Below are positions 45,441 through 58,560 of a stretch of 64,000 nucleotides of DNA, piece after piece. The stretch spans positions 7,768,316 to 7,832,315 of the forward strand of contig NW_004624795.1 of NCBI RefSeq assembly GCF_000247695.1. The letters are read 5' to 3'. The notes beneath the pieces were generated by a model. It did no database searches. It saw nothing but the letters and a program-made list of their open reading frames with translations, and was not told the origin of the DNA. Position numbers and translations under genes: made by a program. This stretch comes from Heterocephalus glaber. Its lineage: Eukaryota; Chordata; Mammalia; Rodentia; Bathyergidae. The first letter of the stretch is position 1. Each line of letters opens with the position of its first letter.

Positions 45441-48400
45441 TGATGTGAAAGACTCAAGATTGTACTGAAATTTATACCAAGAAATCAAATCCAGGTTTAT
45501 TGTCATCTGTATAAATGGACTTCGTTGCTCAGTATATCAAGTTTGTTTTCTTTTGAATTAATGAATGTTTATTGAGAACTTCTTTCCACCATCAAGCACA
45601 TCAAGACATGTAGGATTCTTCCTGGCTTCTAGAAGACAGAACGCTAGCCGAGGGGACAAACCCATCAGAACCCTGTGCGATGTGGCCAGTGTTCGGCACT
45701 TGGTGCCTTAGTCCTCCTGCATCCATTCCCCTGGCTGTTGTTCTCCAAAGCCTTGGAAAATGGCACAGGGGGCACAAATTAGAAGAACTCCAGGGGTGTC
45801 AGACTGGTCCTAAAGGTCAGCAAGTATGTGTCAGTAGATGCGGAAGGGCATAGGGGAAAACGCACAGTAGACATTTAATAAATATTAGCATTTCTCTCCT
45901 CTATCCCTAGATGATTTCCTTCCGGCAGTGCTAAGTGTTATTTCAACCTCTGACTCATACCTTTGTTTTCACAGTCACACTCTCTGCATTAAACAAAACC
46001 ATCTCAGACTGTCACCCCATCCCTATTCTTTTATCACTTTAAATGTCTCCTTTAAATGCTTCTCCCTCTTCCCCCTCCCCTTCCCCTAATGCTTCTATTT
46101 TACAGCTTTCCAGTCATCCCTGCTGTTTCCTCTTTTATTCTGATGTAACCAATCCCCCTCTTACAAACCCAATTCATTTCAAAAGGAGACTTAATGTGCC
46201 ATAAAACTAACAGGGAGATTGCTCTCAAGGTGGGCAATAAGCTGACACAGCACACAGGTGATATTTATATGGCAATACTACTTTGAGAAATACCAGCAAC
46301 TGCAGCGCTTGCAAATCACAGGGTAATTATCCGCTTTAGGTCCTTAATCACTGGAGCAGAGCCCTTCAAAAGTAAACACAAGTAGTGAATGTGAAACTCG
46401 GTGCTAAAAAAAATAGACAAGAGAAAGGCACCCTTGTGGTGGGGGAGCATAGGAGGGGTAGAGAACCCCCTTCCTGCATCTTTATAAAGTCATTAAAGGA
46501 CACTGGTCAGTGTCAGGCTCTCTAAACCCAGACAGACACAGATCTAATAATGTTGTGACCTTGAATCTGCCAAATAACCTTGGTGCGCCCTGATTTCACT
46601 CCATGCAAAATGGCCCAAATACTCCCACCTCACTGGTTTGTTAAAAGGAGTGAGTTATAAAATGTGGACAGAAAGTGCTGGTATTTAAGATCAAGGTGTT
46701 TCTTCTTATCAGTGGCATCATCATCTTTTTCTAAGTTTTATAGAACCTCTCTTTGCTTTGGGAAGGCCCAGGAGAAACCCTGAATTGAACACACTGTCAG
46801 ATCTGCCCCTATCCAAGGAGGTGCTAGACTTGCCTTTGGAGAAAAGGGTGATGGGAGGCCGTCTGCTAGTGCCAGGGCCATGCAAATGGGGGCATAGGTC
46901 TAAAAAGTGGAGCCAAAGGCATGGGGTGCCTCTTCCGAGGCTGCATGAAAACTCTAGAGCCCACATTTGAAACCTGAGCCCTGGTCTGACTAACATTAAA
47001 TGCTGATATCCCAGGACTCCCAGTATTTGCAAGAACCTGCTTAATGAAGTATGACCTTCTTACCATTCCCCCATTCTTTAGTATCGAACCACAGGCTTTG
47101 ATTTTGGAACCAGAGTTTTTTTTCCTGACAGAGCCAAGTCTTCCTTAAAAATCCCATACATGCTTAAAAATGAAAGCAATTTTAATGCTAATAAAGTTGA
47201 CCACCATCGGCACAAAGATGACCCTCTGATGTGCTTCCTTTATCTTCTCTGCTATCATTTCAGCTGACGATGTGTCACTGGCTGGAGGAATCTTGGTATT
47301 TGGAAATAGATTCAAACAGAGAATGGGTCTGGTGACTATTTCAAGTTGAACCCTTCAATGTAAAAAGATATGCCTGAGAATCGTCCAGTAATAGCTTGGA
47401 TTTATTGAATGCTACTGTATGTCAGGCTGGGAAGTAAGGACTCGGTGTCGGCTCAGTCCCTGCATTTCTTGTTCTTGTGAGTTAGCTCTGATCATTGCTC
47501 TTATTTTGTAGATTGGGAAACTGATGTGCAAAGAAGGCAAGAAACCCACCTGCCACTGCCCAGCTAAGAGGGGGTCAGAGCAATATGCCCAGAGCGTGGA
47601 ATCCACAGTGCCTGTGTCCTGCTGCTGACGGCGTGCTGCCTTTTCTGTGGTAAAAAAAAAACACCAAAAAATGCATTTCTTCTTTTCAAAAGGTCTGGAC
47701 AGTAATCTTTCAAAAGATGAATTGAAAAAAAGTAAAATATAATTTCCCAATATCTAATAGCATGTTATTACATATTTTAAATATTAAAGCCATTTCATTA
47801 GGTCCTGGTTGAATTGGGAATCCCAATAAAATGAGAGATTTCCAAGAACTCTTTGGATTAACTCTATGATACAATCACGTTGACTTGGAGAGCTTAACAT
47901 GCCCTAAGAAAGAATTCACTCTGCCTCTCCTGTTTCTGAGTGAGGAAGCCCATGGAGAAAAGCGACACAGCTAAAGATACACGGCTTTAGTGGCAGAGAG
48001 TAACAAGAACATTGCTCTCCTAACCCCTAGCACTATTATCTTTTCTTATTCACTTTCTAGATAGGCTTGAATTTCAGTGAAGTGTGGAATACTGCATCTG
48101 GCTTTGATACAGACTTGGTAAACAAAATTAAGATATATTTTAATAGGGAGATGATAGGTAATGAGGACTGTTCTTCATGCAACCATTACAAAGAACATAC
48201 TAGATTAATTTTGAAGTAGTGAACTAAGAAGTTTATTATAATCATTCACCACTGTGATTCCATTTCTGTAAGACATTTCATATTAAAAAAATTACAGTAG
48301 CAATGCCAGGGAAAATTGAATAATGGCTACCTCAAAAATGTTTTCACATTCTAAGTTTTACCTTGTATTATGGAAGGGACTTTAGAGATGCTATTAAGGG

Positions 48401-51339
48401 AATGCATTTTGGGAGATTATTCTGTATTTTCCAGTTGGACCCAATCTTCCATTTTCAAGGAAAGTAGAAGAGGAACACATGAGAGTGAGTCAGAGAGAAA
48501 TGATGGAAGGAAAAAGAGGAGACATCCCAAGTATGAGAGCAAAGTTATCCTGTTGCTGGCTTTACTAATGGAAGAAGGGGCCCCAAAGCGAGGCATGAAG
48601 GCAACTTCTAGAAGCTAGCAATGACCATCACTGACAGTCAAAGAAATGAAGGCCTTAGTCCTATAGTCAGGAGGAAATGAATTCTGTCAGTAACTGGAAT
48701 GGATGAGAAAATGGAATTTCTCTTAAAGCTTCTAGATGGAGCTCAGCCCTTCTAACCCTCTGCTATTAGTCTGGTGTGGGCAAATATCAGAATTCTGCGC
48801 TATGGAACTGAAAGATAACAAGTTTGTGTTGTATTAAGCCAGTAAATTTGTGGTTATATGTTAAGGCAGAACAAAAATAATATAAAGTCTTATTTAAAAT
48901 TTTTTTATATTCTCAATGATTTTCAGAAGTAAGATAAATTACTCAAACCTCTTAACCATGTCTTTTTCCCATTTCTACTCATTTTTCATATTTATCATTG
49001 TCCTGATTAATCAGCGGTATCCAATGTGTATTTTATGGGTAGGTATTTTTGGATTGATGACCTGTGTTTCTATGTTGCAGATAGAGCCACACAATGAGCT
49101 TCACATCAGTGTTTATCTTTTTATAGAAACTGATCAAAATAATTTCTGTATAGAGCTACTAAAAAATAAGCAGAATTATAACCACGAAGTTACCATAGAG
49201 ACAGATACGTACTCTTGTTGTCTATGTAGAGCTAGGAAGGAAAAGGGTTAAGCATTTTCCCTTTTGTCCCCTACTGTAGAATTCACTTCATGGTATTTAG
49301 GGGATTAGGATTTAATTAACTGGGTTAAACTGTTCAGGGTTCATTGCATAGTTATGGGATTAGTCTAACCCAATCCATGTGACTGAGAAAGGAGACAAGT
49401 TGTTTTGCCAAAGGGAATTCATCATCTTGCCCTCAGAAAGAGGGTAAATGAATATTTTGCTGAAAGAAACAAATGTTCCAGGACACGCATCCCTTGTTTT
49501 CCATAATACATTCAAAGCTAACTTTTCTATACATAACCATCACTCAAAGGGAGATAGTTCAAGTCCAGAATTATTCCTATTCTCTTACTCACTTTGGAAA
49601 GTAGCATCTTATCTTGATATACACCTAAATTATAAATTTATTTCCACCTAACTTAAACAATACACTGTGATGTATAAAATGACTTGAAATTTCTCTTTGG
49701 AGAAGTAGATATTGACAAGTAATAATACATAGTAGTCATGTATCCATGGAAATGATCATATCTTGCAAGTCAGAAAGTAGAAGTTTTTAGGTTGGATGTA
49801 AAAGGAAATTTCTTGGTCAATCAACTGATACTCCCAGGGATTCTCTAACAGGCCCTTCTATTTTCATTGCCCTCTGGGGCCATATTTAAGATGGCTGTTG
49901 GCTGCTCTTCCATTTCTATGTATGGATTGTACCTCTTTGACAATGGAAGCTCAGGGACATGGGAATTTTCTTATGGGTTAAAAAAAAATCCTCTTAATAG
50001 TTAAAATGATTTATTTTGTTTCATTTATTTTCAATACAATTATCTTAGGTGTTTACTGGGCTGTTTGTCTATATGCATTTGGTGAGATATCATGTTTATC
50101 ATGTCTATAATCTAAGGTGATTGTGATTTGTAGCAACTGACCTTGGGCATTGTTTCTTGTCTGCATTTCTAGCCCTTTCTTCAATGGTTCCTATATTAGA
50201 CTGCTTGTGAACAATCGAAAACAATAGGTCAGAGAAGGTATAATCTCTCATCTGCTCCTTGTCACAGATTTTATTCCATCTCCATCATCACATGGAGGTG
50301 CAAAGTTTTATCTCCCCAGTGTCTCTCAACATACACTTGGGAAATTGCTTGGATATTTCTATGAAACTGCCTGTTTTTTCCTCTTGAAAAAGTTGGCCTT
50401 CACTATTTACAACCCATAGTATTGTGTAGACACAAGGGAAAGGGTAGAAAATTTTACAGGAGTCTTAAAGATCTTTGATTTGCAGAAAAGTGCTGATATA
50501 CATTTTCAAACACTAAATAAGTTTTCATTAGAGCCAGAATTTGAAAGAGGAAATACAGATATATGTATCCTGTTACTAATGAGGTAAAAAAATCTTATTT
50601 CTTCTCGTTTATGTATTGAATATTAATGTATTTATTATTTTAAAATTCCAATCTAAGAACTTCTGACTTTTGCTTCAGCATTTTGAAGCATTTTACATTT
50701 AATGTGTACTCAGATATTTGCAATTATTTTTACCACCTTGCTTTGTGCTTTCTGTTTACCAGGCTTTCTCTTTACCTCTCAATTAACCCCCTTTGTTCTT
50801 ATTCTTGGATCAATTGACTATTTTTTATCCTTCTTATTAATTTTTTCATAAACTTAGAAATTATGCATACATCTATATGTTTCTAATATACAGAAATGCA
50901 CATGTGTAAATTCTAATTTTTATGTTACTTTCGAACATTTATTTCTTCACTAAGCCTAAAGTTAATGCTGTATTTAGTCAATACAATGACTTTAACATGC
51001 TTTAAATTGCTTACTTTATAAACTGATTTATCTAGTATTATTATCTATTATTATTATTCCTCCACAATTTTATATATTTAAATTACGAATTATAGAGATC
51101 TGCGTCACATTAGATGGTTAGTTAGTAAACATTCACTCCTCACTACCTTGGAGTGAAATGTTCTCTGACTCTTGACTGTGGCTAGACCCTATCACCTGCT
51201 TTGGCCAATATGATCTATATCTATATCTATGTCTCTCTATATATACATTTATATATATGACAGCAGCTGATGTGTTTGCAGAGTGGAGGTTGCTCTCATG
51301 GGCTCCTACCTTTTCTCTTCATTTTATCATTGAGATGTA
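45441..51339. other. Mostly unassigned intergenic sequence
   Basis: Sparse repeat signal (MIR at 46585 and a weak antisense MIR at 47400-47600). The block 46100-46400 looks unique, with balanced composition and AT-rich homeobox-like cores, and is a candidate conserved noncoding element. Open frames such as 48916-49251 have no recognisable homology. Confidence 0.4.
46585..46700 (+). mobile_element. MIR SINE fragment
   Basis: CCCTGATTTCACTCCATGCA, AAATACTCCCACCTCACTGG and AGGAGTGAGTTATAAAATG. Confidence 0.5.
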
Positions 51340-52103
51340 ATTAATTTGCTATAAAATTCCCCTTTTTAAAGTGTGCAACTCAGTGGCCTTTAATATATTC
51401 ACAAACTTGTATAATCTGTATCAATGTCTGATTCCTGAATATTTTCATCACCCTTATTAGCTCTCGTTCCTTACTCCTTGCTTCTACCAGGACTTAGAAA
51501 ATACCAATCTATTTTCCATCTCTGTAGATTTTCCTAGTGGGGATACGTCATAGAAATGAGATCAGCCAGTATGGGACTACTTTCCGGATCCTTCTACTTA
51601 GTGCGATATGTTCAAGGTTAATGTATGTTGCAGCATAAATTAGTACTTTATTCCTTTTTGTCGATGATAAAATCCCATAGTGTGGATGGAAGCTATTCTG
51701 TTCATCCATTTATCAGTTGATGGACATTTAGATTGTCCTCTTTAGGGCTAATATGAATAATACTGCTGAGTATTTGTCTACAAGTATTTATGAAAATACA
51801 GGTACATATTTTCAATGCTTCAAAGCATGTACCGAAGGTGAATTGCTGCTAAATAGAGTAACTCTGTACTGAACTTCTTAACGAACTCCCAAGCTGGTTT
51901 TCAAAGTGGCCGTATCATTTTACATTATCACTAGCAAAACGTGAGGGCTATAATTTCTCTACATTCTCACCAAAAAATTATTTACCTATTTTAAAATTAT
52001 TATCATAGAGGGTATAAAGTGATATTTTACAGTAGTTTTGACATGGATTTCCCCAATGAGTAATGCTGTATTTTCATCTGAATTTTGAGATCAACTTGTC
52101 AAT

Positions 52104-52145
<42 letters not shown>

Positions 52146-52330
52146 GTGAGCTGTGATTTTGTTGGGGATTAAATTGAATATGTAGATCAATTTGGAAAGT
52201 ATTGCCGTCTTAAGGATGTAAAGCTTTTCTATCCATAAAGACAGATGTGTTTCCATTTAACTCTTCATTAATATATATTACAGCTATTTCACAGTTTAAA
52301 TGTTCACGCTTTGTAGTTCTTTTAAATTTA
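51340..52330 (-). mobile_element. Old L1, antisense
   Basis: Antisense L1-type text (CATAGTGTGGATGGAAGCTA, TCATCCATTTATCAGTTGATG, GGTGAATTGCTGCTAAATAG, CCAAGCTGGTTTTCAAAGTG). Interrupted by a CA microsatellite at 52107-52142. Strongly diverged. Confidence 0.7.
52107..52142. repeat. (CA)18 microsatellite
   Basis: Embedded in the antisense L1 at 51340-52330. Confidence 0.95.
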
Positions 52331-52690
52331 TTTCTAAGTATTTTATTGTTTTTTAAATTAATGTTATTGGTACATTTTAGGTATACAGTATAATGACATT
52401 CATCATTGGAGATTTGTACCTTTACATAATATATCTTGATTCTTGTTTTTCCCCATTCCTCTGCCCTCCCTTCAACCCCTACACCCCTGTATTATATTGT
52501 TTTTGATGTTGCAAGTGAAATTTTCTCCTCTTCCCCTCCCCTTTCTCCTCCCTTTCCTCCTCCTTTTTCATCATTATTCATCATCCATGTATAGAAATAA
52601 CATTGTTTTCTGGCTACTGTTTTCGTTATAATCTTTCCTCCAACAAATAGCCTTCTAGTCTGTTATGTTGCAGTTCTGTCATAGTGTGTC
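52331..52690 (-). mobile_element. L1 3'UTR fragment, antisense
   Basis: TTATTGGTACATTTTAGGTA and TTTGTACCTTTACATAATAT match the copy at 8570-8994. A pyrimidine-rich stretch (TCCCCTCCCCTTTCTCC) follows. No flanking duplication recognised. Confidence 0.75.
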
Positions 52691-53182
52691 TAAATGTGAA
52701 CTACATCACTAAATTTCAACTTATTCTTAAGGCTCTTTGACTTTTACAGAATCAGAGGAATCTTGTCTTTTCTCAGTTGTATTAAATTATCAGCCATTAC
52801 CATTTCAAACATTGTCTTTTCTCTCTCCTCCCCTCTTTCTCTGAAAATCCTAGCAGGCATTTGGTGGATCTTTCCTCTGCCTTCTTTCCTTTCATATTTT
52901 TGTCCCTTAATTTCTCTTTGATGATGAATAACTTTCTCCTACGTATTTTTCAGTTCTTTTCAATTGTGTGCAATCTGCCCTTTAACCCATTAGTTGAGTT
53001 TAATCTCAATTTATAAAGGCTTTTATTTATAGAGGTGTCACGCAGCTCTTCCCAAATACATATGTTCCTTTTTCTCATGTATTACTTTTATTCACTAATC
53101 CCTTTTATTATTATTCATTTTAAATAAATTTATTTGTAATTTCAGATTATTTCACAATCTGATATTCTTGGTAGCTTTACTC

Positions 53183-53250
53183 TGTGTGTGTTTGTGTGTG
53201 TATGCATGTGGGCATGTGCATGTGTGTGGGTCCATGTGTATGTGTGCTGA
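53183..53250. repeat. Imperfect (TG)n tract
   Basis: TG units broken by CATG, GGG and TCCA. Confidence 0.8.
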
Positions 53251-54325
53251 CTTCTCCTCAAGATGGGCTATTTCTTGATATCTTTTATAATTTGAGATGT
53301 GACACCTCCCTTAGAAGGCTTTCTCTGTGGATGTCCTATAAGATCTGGCTTCTGAACACACATTTCTAAGCTGATTTTAAATTTTCTTTTTCCAACAGCC
53401 CAGAACTACTACAAACTGAAATTGATTTTAATCCTCTGTCCTCTGTTCAAAGGCCTACACATCATGCAAGTGTATAAATTTGACCCCAGGTTCATGTTTC
53501 ATAATTATGAATCTTTAAGGGACACATGTTTTCCCATTCAAACCAAGCAGAGACAAAGTCTGATATATTTCACTAATTCAACACTTTGTGTAGGAGTTAG
53601 TTCTACCTCGGTTAGTTCTACTTCCTTTGGTTCAAGGTTTCATCTCCCAGTAGTAATAAAATATAAAAATATAAAATACAGATTATTGGGGTTAACAATA
53701 CCTTCTTGGGAAGCTGCAACTTCTGTTTGCCTATTTACATTTGCAGTTTTACATATTCTTTTTATTTCTAGTCCCGGAGAATACCCTCAATTTTCTCAGA
53801 ATCTTAGCCATGAGTTCAAAGGCTGTCTCACTATATTTTTTCCAGACATTCTAGGTGCTTTACTGAGGATGTTCTATGGTTGTCTAATCTATTATTTTGG
53901 GGGATCAGGAAATCTGAGATATTTGCTGAAGGCTGAATTTTGGCTACAGGAATATATTCAGAACAGATTAGCTGTCTACAAATGTATTCTAGTTGTTCTC
54001 ATGTAAAAAGCAAGTTTATTGATTTTCAGTCCTTGAGGGGAAATTACTCAGCTGAAAAACCTACTTTCTGATATATGCTACAAGATGCCAGTGTCTTGGC
54101 CAAGTGGTGACTTTTGTTCTTTTCTTGATGTATATTATAAAACTATATGATCAACTGTTTGGAAATAATTGCTGACTGATTTGTTTGGTGCCTTAAGGAA
54201 AGTGGATAGAAGTTAATGTAGCCATTTTCTGTTAGCATCAAGTCTGGAATTCCTGTAGTGCCAGTAACCAGAAATTGCTGGCTTTCTGCTCTCTGAGAGA
54301 GCATCTGTCTTTGTTCTTTGTCTCT

Positions 54326-54348
54326 CATTCATTCATTCATTCATTCAT
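54326..54348. repeat. (CATT)n microsatellite
   Basis: Nearly six tandem CATT units. Confidence 0.9.
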
Positions 54349-55004
54349 ATTCTCTCTCTCATCGATGAGCTGTTGTGTTGGTGGTGATTTTGATTTGTAG
54401 CATCTCAAAAGTCCATTGTAATCATTGTCCCTATTAACTTCAACAGTTTGATATCTGTCTTTTAACTACAGAACTAGAACTTTGTCATTCAATGAATATT
54501 GTGCATTTTATGTTGTTATAATAATGAGAGACAATTATGCTGAATTTAGGATTAAAATTAAGAAAGTAAATGTATCACCTCTAAAACAGTAAAGGTGAAT
54601 CCCCTAGCAAAGATGGACCAATTAGTTATATGACTCTTCCTTCATATTTTAAACACAGAAATTCTTGATTAAAATGATGAGATTATAATAATCATAATCA
54701 TAATATAGATATAGCACAATTTAAATATTTAAAAATGTCTTAAAACTATTGCACTAGAATGAAAAATGTAATTCCAGATGTGTACAAAATTGTATGGCTT
54801 GTGGGGCAATTTCAAAGGTTATATTCCTTAATGGTTGGTGTATAAACATTTTCATAGTCAAAGCCTCTGACCCCTTACAGTTTTGAAAGAGAAACTATGA
54901 TCTTTTCTGACTCTTGCAAACAGAGAAGCTGTCCCTTTAGAAAAATGTTTGCTGTACATGGTGATTACCTTCACTGTGGGGAGTTGGTATATGTAAGTAA
55001 CACA

Positions 55005-55240
55005 TTTTACTTCTTTTTAAAAAATTCCTTTCCCCTTCACCCATGTCTCTATCCCTTGGTCCCCTTCCCTTTTGCAAAAGACCTATCTCCCAGTTTCATA
55101 TTACCTTTTATTTTGCTCTATAATTTGTGTATGCTTTGAGTTTCTCATGGAAGAGACACCACACAATATTTAAGTTCATGTGTCTGATTAATATCACTTA
55201 ACATTATGGCCTCAAGGTGCATCTGGAAACTAGTGTGAAA
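55005..55240 (-). mobile_element. L1 3'UTR fragment, antisense
   Basis: Shares the pyrimidine-rich block and the phrase TTAACATTATGGCCTCAAGG (compare TATGGCCTCAATATGCATCT near 8965) with the other antisense 3'UTR copies. Lacks the terminal motif. Confidence 0.6.
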
Positions 55241-55960
55241 ACAGATCCAGAATTGAGCCCAATGATGTCCTAGAAAGGTTGATTATAAAATCACTACCTT
55301 TGCCTCTTTGGGTTTTCTCCAAAAGACAGGGACATATGCACCTTCCTAAGAATTATTTTCCACTAAAGACCAATCAATAGATGAAAACTACAAAGAACAG
55401 AAGGAAATACAGGGATGTGAGCAACAGTGAAGTGATGGAACAAGTTGCAGAAATCATGAACAGTGAATTTTCAAAAATGGAATGCTTGATGTGGGTGTTA
55501 AATTAATGACTTATAAGTGTTCATAGAGATAAGATACGCAAACCTTAAGCCATAGGAGAAAATGATGAAAACTGGCATGTTTGTAAAAGAACACAAAGTT
55601 ACAAGAAATGAAATCAGTAAGCAAACAGATGAACAGAGAAACACCATAGTGGACAGAGTAGAATATACTTTACACAGCTAAAGAAAGTCTTGATAGATTG
55701 AAAGAGGAGAATTAATGAGCAGGTCTCCTGGACTCTACAGAGATGTGATTAAAAAATAATGTATGAAAGAGAATTTGAAGGATATAGAAGAAAGAATAAA
55801 GCACCTTGACATAATTTTAAGAGGATTTCAAGAAATGAATCCTACTTTAAATACTTGGAAAAAGGCAGAGCCAGAATTAACATCTGAGTTCTCAATAGTT
55901 TATAAAGTGTATATACTTAAGCACCATCCTATACCCTCTCACAGGTACTGAGTGGATGCA
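55241..55960 (+). mobile_element. Possible old L1 5' region, sense
   Basis: A-rich sequence with ATTTGAAGGATATAGAAGAA and similar text resembling old L1 5'UTR/ORF1. No intact frame. Assignment is tentative. Confidence 0.35.
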
Positions 55961-56517
55961 TTAAACTTCGGAAAACAGAATCCCATAGGATTTATCACTA
56001 CTCTGAAGGAGAATTTTTTGGTATGCTAGTTCTCAGCAAATAACAACTATAATGAGGCATCAGTCTTAGGCCCATATAGCTCTTTATAATTTATAAATTT
56101 TATCTTATGTTCCCACGAACATGTAGAAATTGCTTTTTAATTACTTTACCATTTTGTTTTCATACATAAAACATACCTGTGTAAGAAAGAAAATCAAAGG
56201 AAGCCACACTTAAGCGTGAAGTTTTATACCTTTATTTAATGCTACTTATATGTTATTTAGGTATTTGATGGTAATAATCCTCATTTAGCAGATGAAGGTT
56301 TTGAAATCAATAAAGGTTATTTGGTTCCCAAATACATTATCTGAAGCCTTTAATCTGGCTTCAATAAATATTTTTGAATTCCAAATTATGGGTTGTTTAT
56401 ATTATACAATACCACACCCACTGCACTACTTGATTATAATTTTGCTGATAAGTGATGATACTTCTGGAAAGGAAGATGAGATTAAAAACAAAAATTTCTG
56501 GAAAACATGTCCTAAAC

Positions 56518-56590
56518 CAGTGGTGGTGAACCTATGGCACCAATGGGCTATTTGTTATCATTGAAAGCTCTCAAATGTTTGCCATCAATG
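56518..56590. mobile_element. Very short hAT-like MITE, second copy (73 bp)
   Basis: Begins CAGTGGTGGTGAACCTATG and shares the internal block TCATTGAAAGCTCT with the copy at 19283. The right end is more diverged (TTTGCCATCAATG). Flanks TCCTAAAC and TCCTACAT match at 6 of 8 positions, a decayed 8-bp duplication. Confidence 0.8.
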
Positions 56591-57579
56591 TCCTACATGG
56601 TAGCCTCTCAAACAGATCCTGATGGGTGGGTGGTTACCAAGAGGATGAGTAAGTCTGGACCCTCCACATGCTAGTGACATCCCCTCCTCCCAATTAAACT
56701 CAGTACCCAGGGAGCCACTGACATTTATTTTTTAATAATCTCACAAGGTATAAACCAGAAAAAAAATTACATAATGCACCAGGATGGCCCTGCACCATTA
56801 GATCACACCCGCATGTGTGGTTAAAGTAGACTCTGCATTAGCAGTGAGATCTTTTTCAGTGCACACATCTGGCCTTCGGAGTCACAGATGGCAACAGATA
56901 TGAGTCCCCTCCTGGGATGGGAGGATGACAATAGCTAGACCGTAAATGATGGATGCAAATTTGGTTTCTGCCTCCTTGTGGTTCTGGGCCCTTAGATCAG
57001 TAGGTTCTGTTTTCTCTTTTGTAATAGAGATAATTGTCTCAACCATTGTTGCCTTGAAGAGTTGATGTGAAGATAAAATAAGTTAAAGGACATAAGTTTA
57101 ATCAACAGTAGGGTGCTAGCTTGTCTAATGGAGTTTTGTGACTTGTGCATTAGTTTTGTCATGCCAACAAGACTTTGAGTTTATATTTGAGTTATAATTT
57201 TGTTTTGCCTCCTATGATACTGAATGAAGCTAGGCTTGCCCTAGATACTTATTGAAGTGATAGAACTAAATTTACGTGCTCCCTTCCTAGTTCATTATGT
57301 GTATGTCTACTTTTTTTCCACTATCATGGAAATGCCACAAAAGAGATATATGTTTTGTTCTTTGATGAATTATAAGCATTTAAAGCACTGCTTGTCATTA
57401 CATATTTAATAATAAATGAACAAATAATGAATGAATGATGCTCACTAAATAAGAAAATTTTGGAGTGGGGAATACGCTATTACTATTCTTTATATTTTCA
57501 ATGCTAATATTTTTTCCCACCCTATTAGGCACTTATAAAATACTGCTAAAGAAAATTTAAAACCTTTGGAAATTATGAG
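56591..57579. other. Unassigned intergenic sequence
   Basis: A weak MIR-like signal at 56950-57110. No gene seen. Confidence 0.35.
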
Positions 57580-58080
57580 TGTTTTCCTGCTTTCCTGTTT
57601 ATTCTTACTGACTTCACTACATTTGTTTGGATGCCACACTCAAGCAATTCTTACAGTTCTTATCTTGTTTCCACTCATTCTTCTGTAGTCCATATTGTGC
57701 TGTGCTGCTAGAAAAATCTACCCCAAATGCAGACTTGCTCTTGTTATTAGTGGCCTGAAATTACTTTCTGACTTCAAGTCATTAAAAACTTCACTGTGAT
57801 GCATGACACGTAAAGTAAACCTATCATCTAACTTTTCATCCCTTTCTCTTCTGAGTCCATCCTATATCTGAAAGCTCTGGTTCAGATAGCTTGCCTACTC
57901 TTTTATGGTTCATTAGTTTTTTTCCATTTTTTTCTCTTTTGATCATATGAAATATTCTTCCTCTATATCTAATATGTCCATTAAACCTAGTAATCTTTAC
58001 CTTGGAATTCTGTCTAAATTATATGACCTATATCCCACAGTCCCTTTTAAGTGAACTTAATATTTTTCCAGCCTGACTAT
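57580..58080 (+). mobile_element. L2-like LINE fragment
   Basis: CTGCTAGAAAAATCTACCCC and TTACTTTCTGACTTCAAGTC follow an L2-like order. Tentative. Confidence 0.4.
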
Positions 58081-58169
58081 AGAAAATGGCAAACATGTCT
58101 TGTGATTTATTTTACTTGTGTTTTGGCTTACTTAGTGATAATAATCATTTACTGTACTTTCAGAGAGAG

Positions 58170-58262
58170 TTCAATTTCATTCTGAGTCTTATGGAAAGCT
58201 GTTGCAATGATTTAAGCAGAGGAGTGACATGATCTAACTAAAGTTCTAAGGCAAGTTTTCTG
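58170..58262 (+). repeat. Ancient interspersed repeat, left part
   Basis: TTAAGCAGAGGAGTGACATG is a landmark of an old mammalian repeat whose family name I cannot fix. It continues after the MER20-like insertion as ATAATGCTGGCCATATGAAG to about 58560. Confidence 0.6.
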
Positions 58263-58455
58263 AATTTCAGTCTTGTTGATACAGTGGATCAGACAATTCT
58301 TTATTGTGGGGGTTTCTGTGTATTGTAAGATGTTCAGGGCCATCCATGGCTTCTACATACCAGATGCCTGCAACAACAACTTCCTCAGTGTGACAATCCA
58401 AAATCTCATTGCAGAATGTCTCTTAGAAGGTGAAAATCACTGGCAGTTGAGAATT
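58263..58455 (-). mobile_element. MER20-like hAT MITE, nested
   Basis: AGACAATTCTTTATTGTGGG, TGTATTGTAAGATGTTCAGG, CCATGGCTTCTACATACCAG, and TGACAATCCAAAATCTC follow the MER20 order in reverse. It splits another repeat seen on both sides (58170-58262 and 58456-58560). Confidence 0.85.
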
Positions 58456-58560
58456 ATTTTAAAAGATAATGCTGGCCATATGAAGAAGAGAATGTAAGGG
58501 AATGAAGGAGAGAAGCAGCTGGGAAAACATACTCAACCATCTCTGTTTTTGAATGGGAGG
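58456..58560 (+). repeat. Ancient interspersed repeat, right part
   Basis: Continuation of the repeat interrupted at 58263-58455. Confidence 0.5.

Larger units (their letters stand above)
52691..55004. other. Unassigned, pyrimidine- and AT-rich intergenic sequence
   Basis: May be very old antisense LINE sequence. Contains a 194-codon plus frame at 53422-54006 with no recognised homology. Confidence 0.35.

Noticed and set aside
53422..54006. 194-codon plus-strand open frame
   Set aside because: The translation has no recognisable domain, the region is pyrimidine- and AT-rich and probably old repeat, and there is no CpG, splice or start context.
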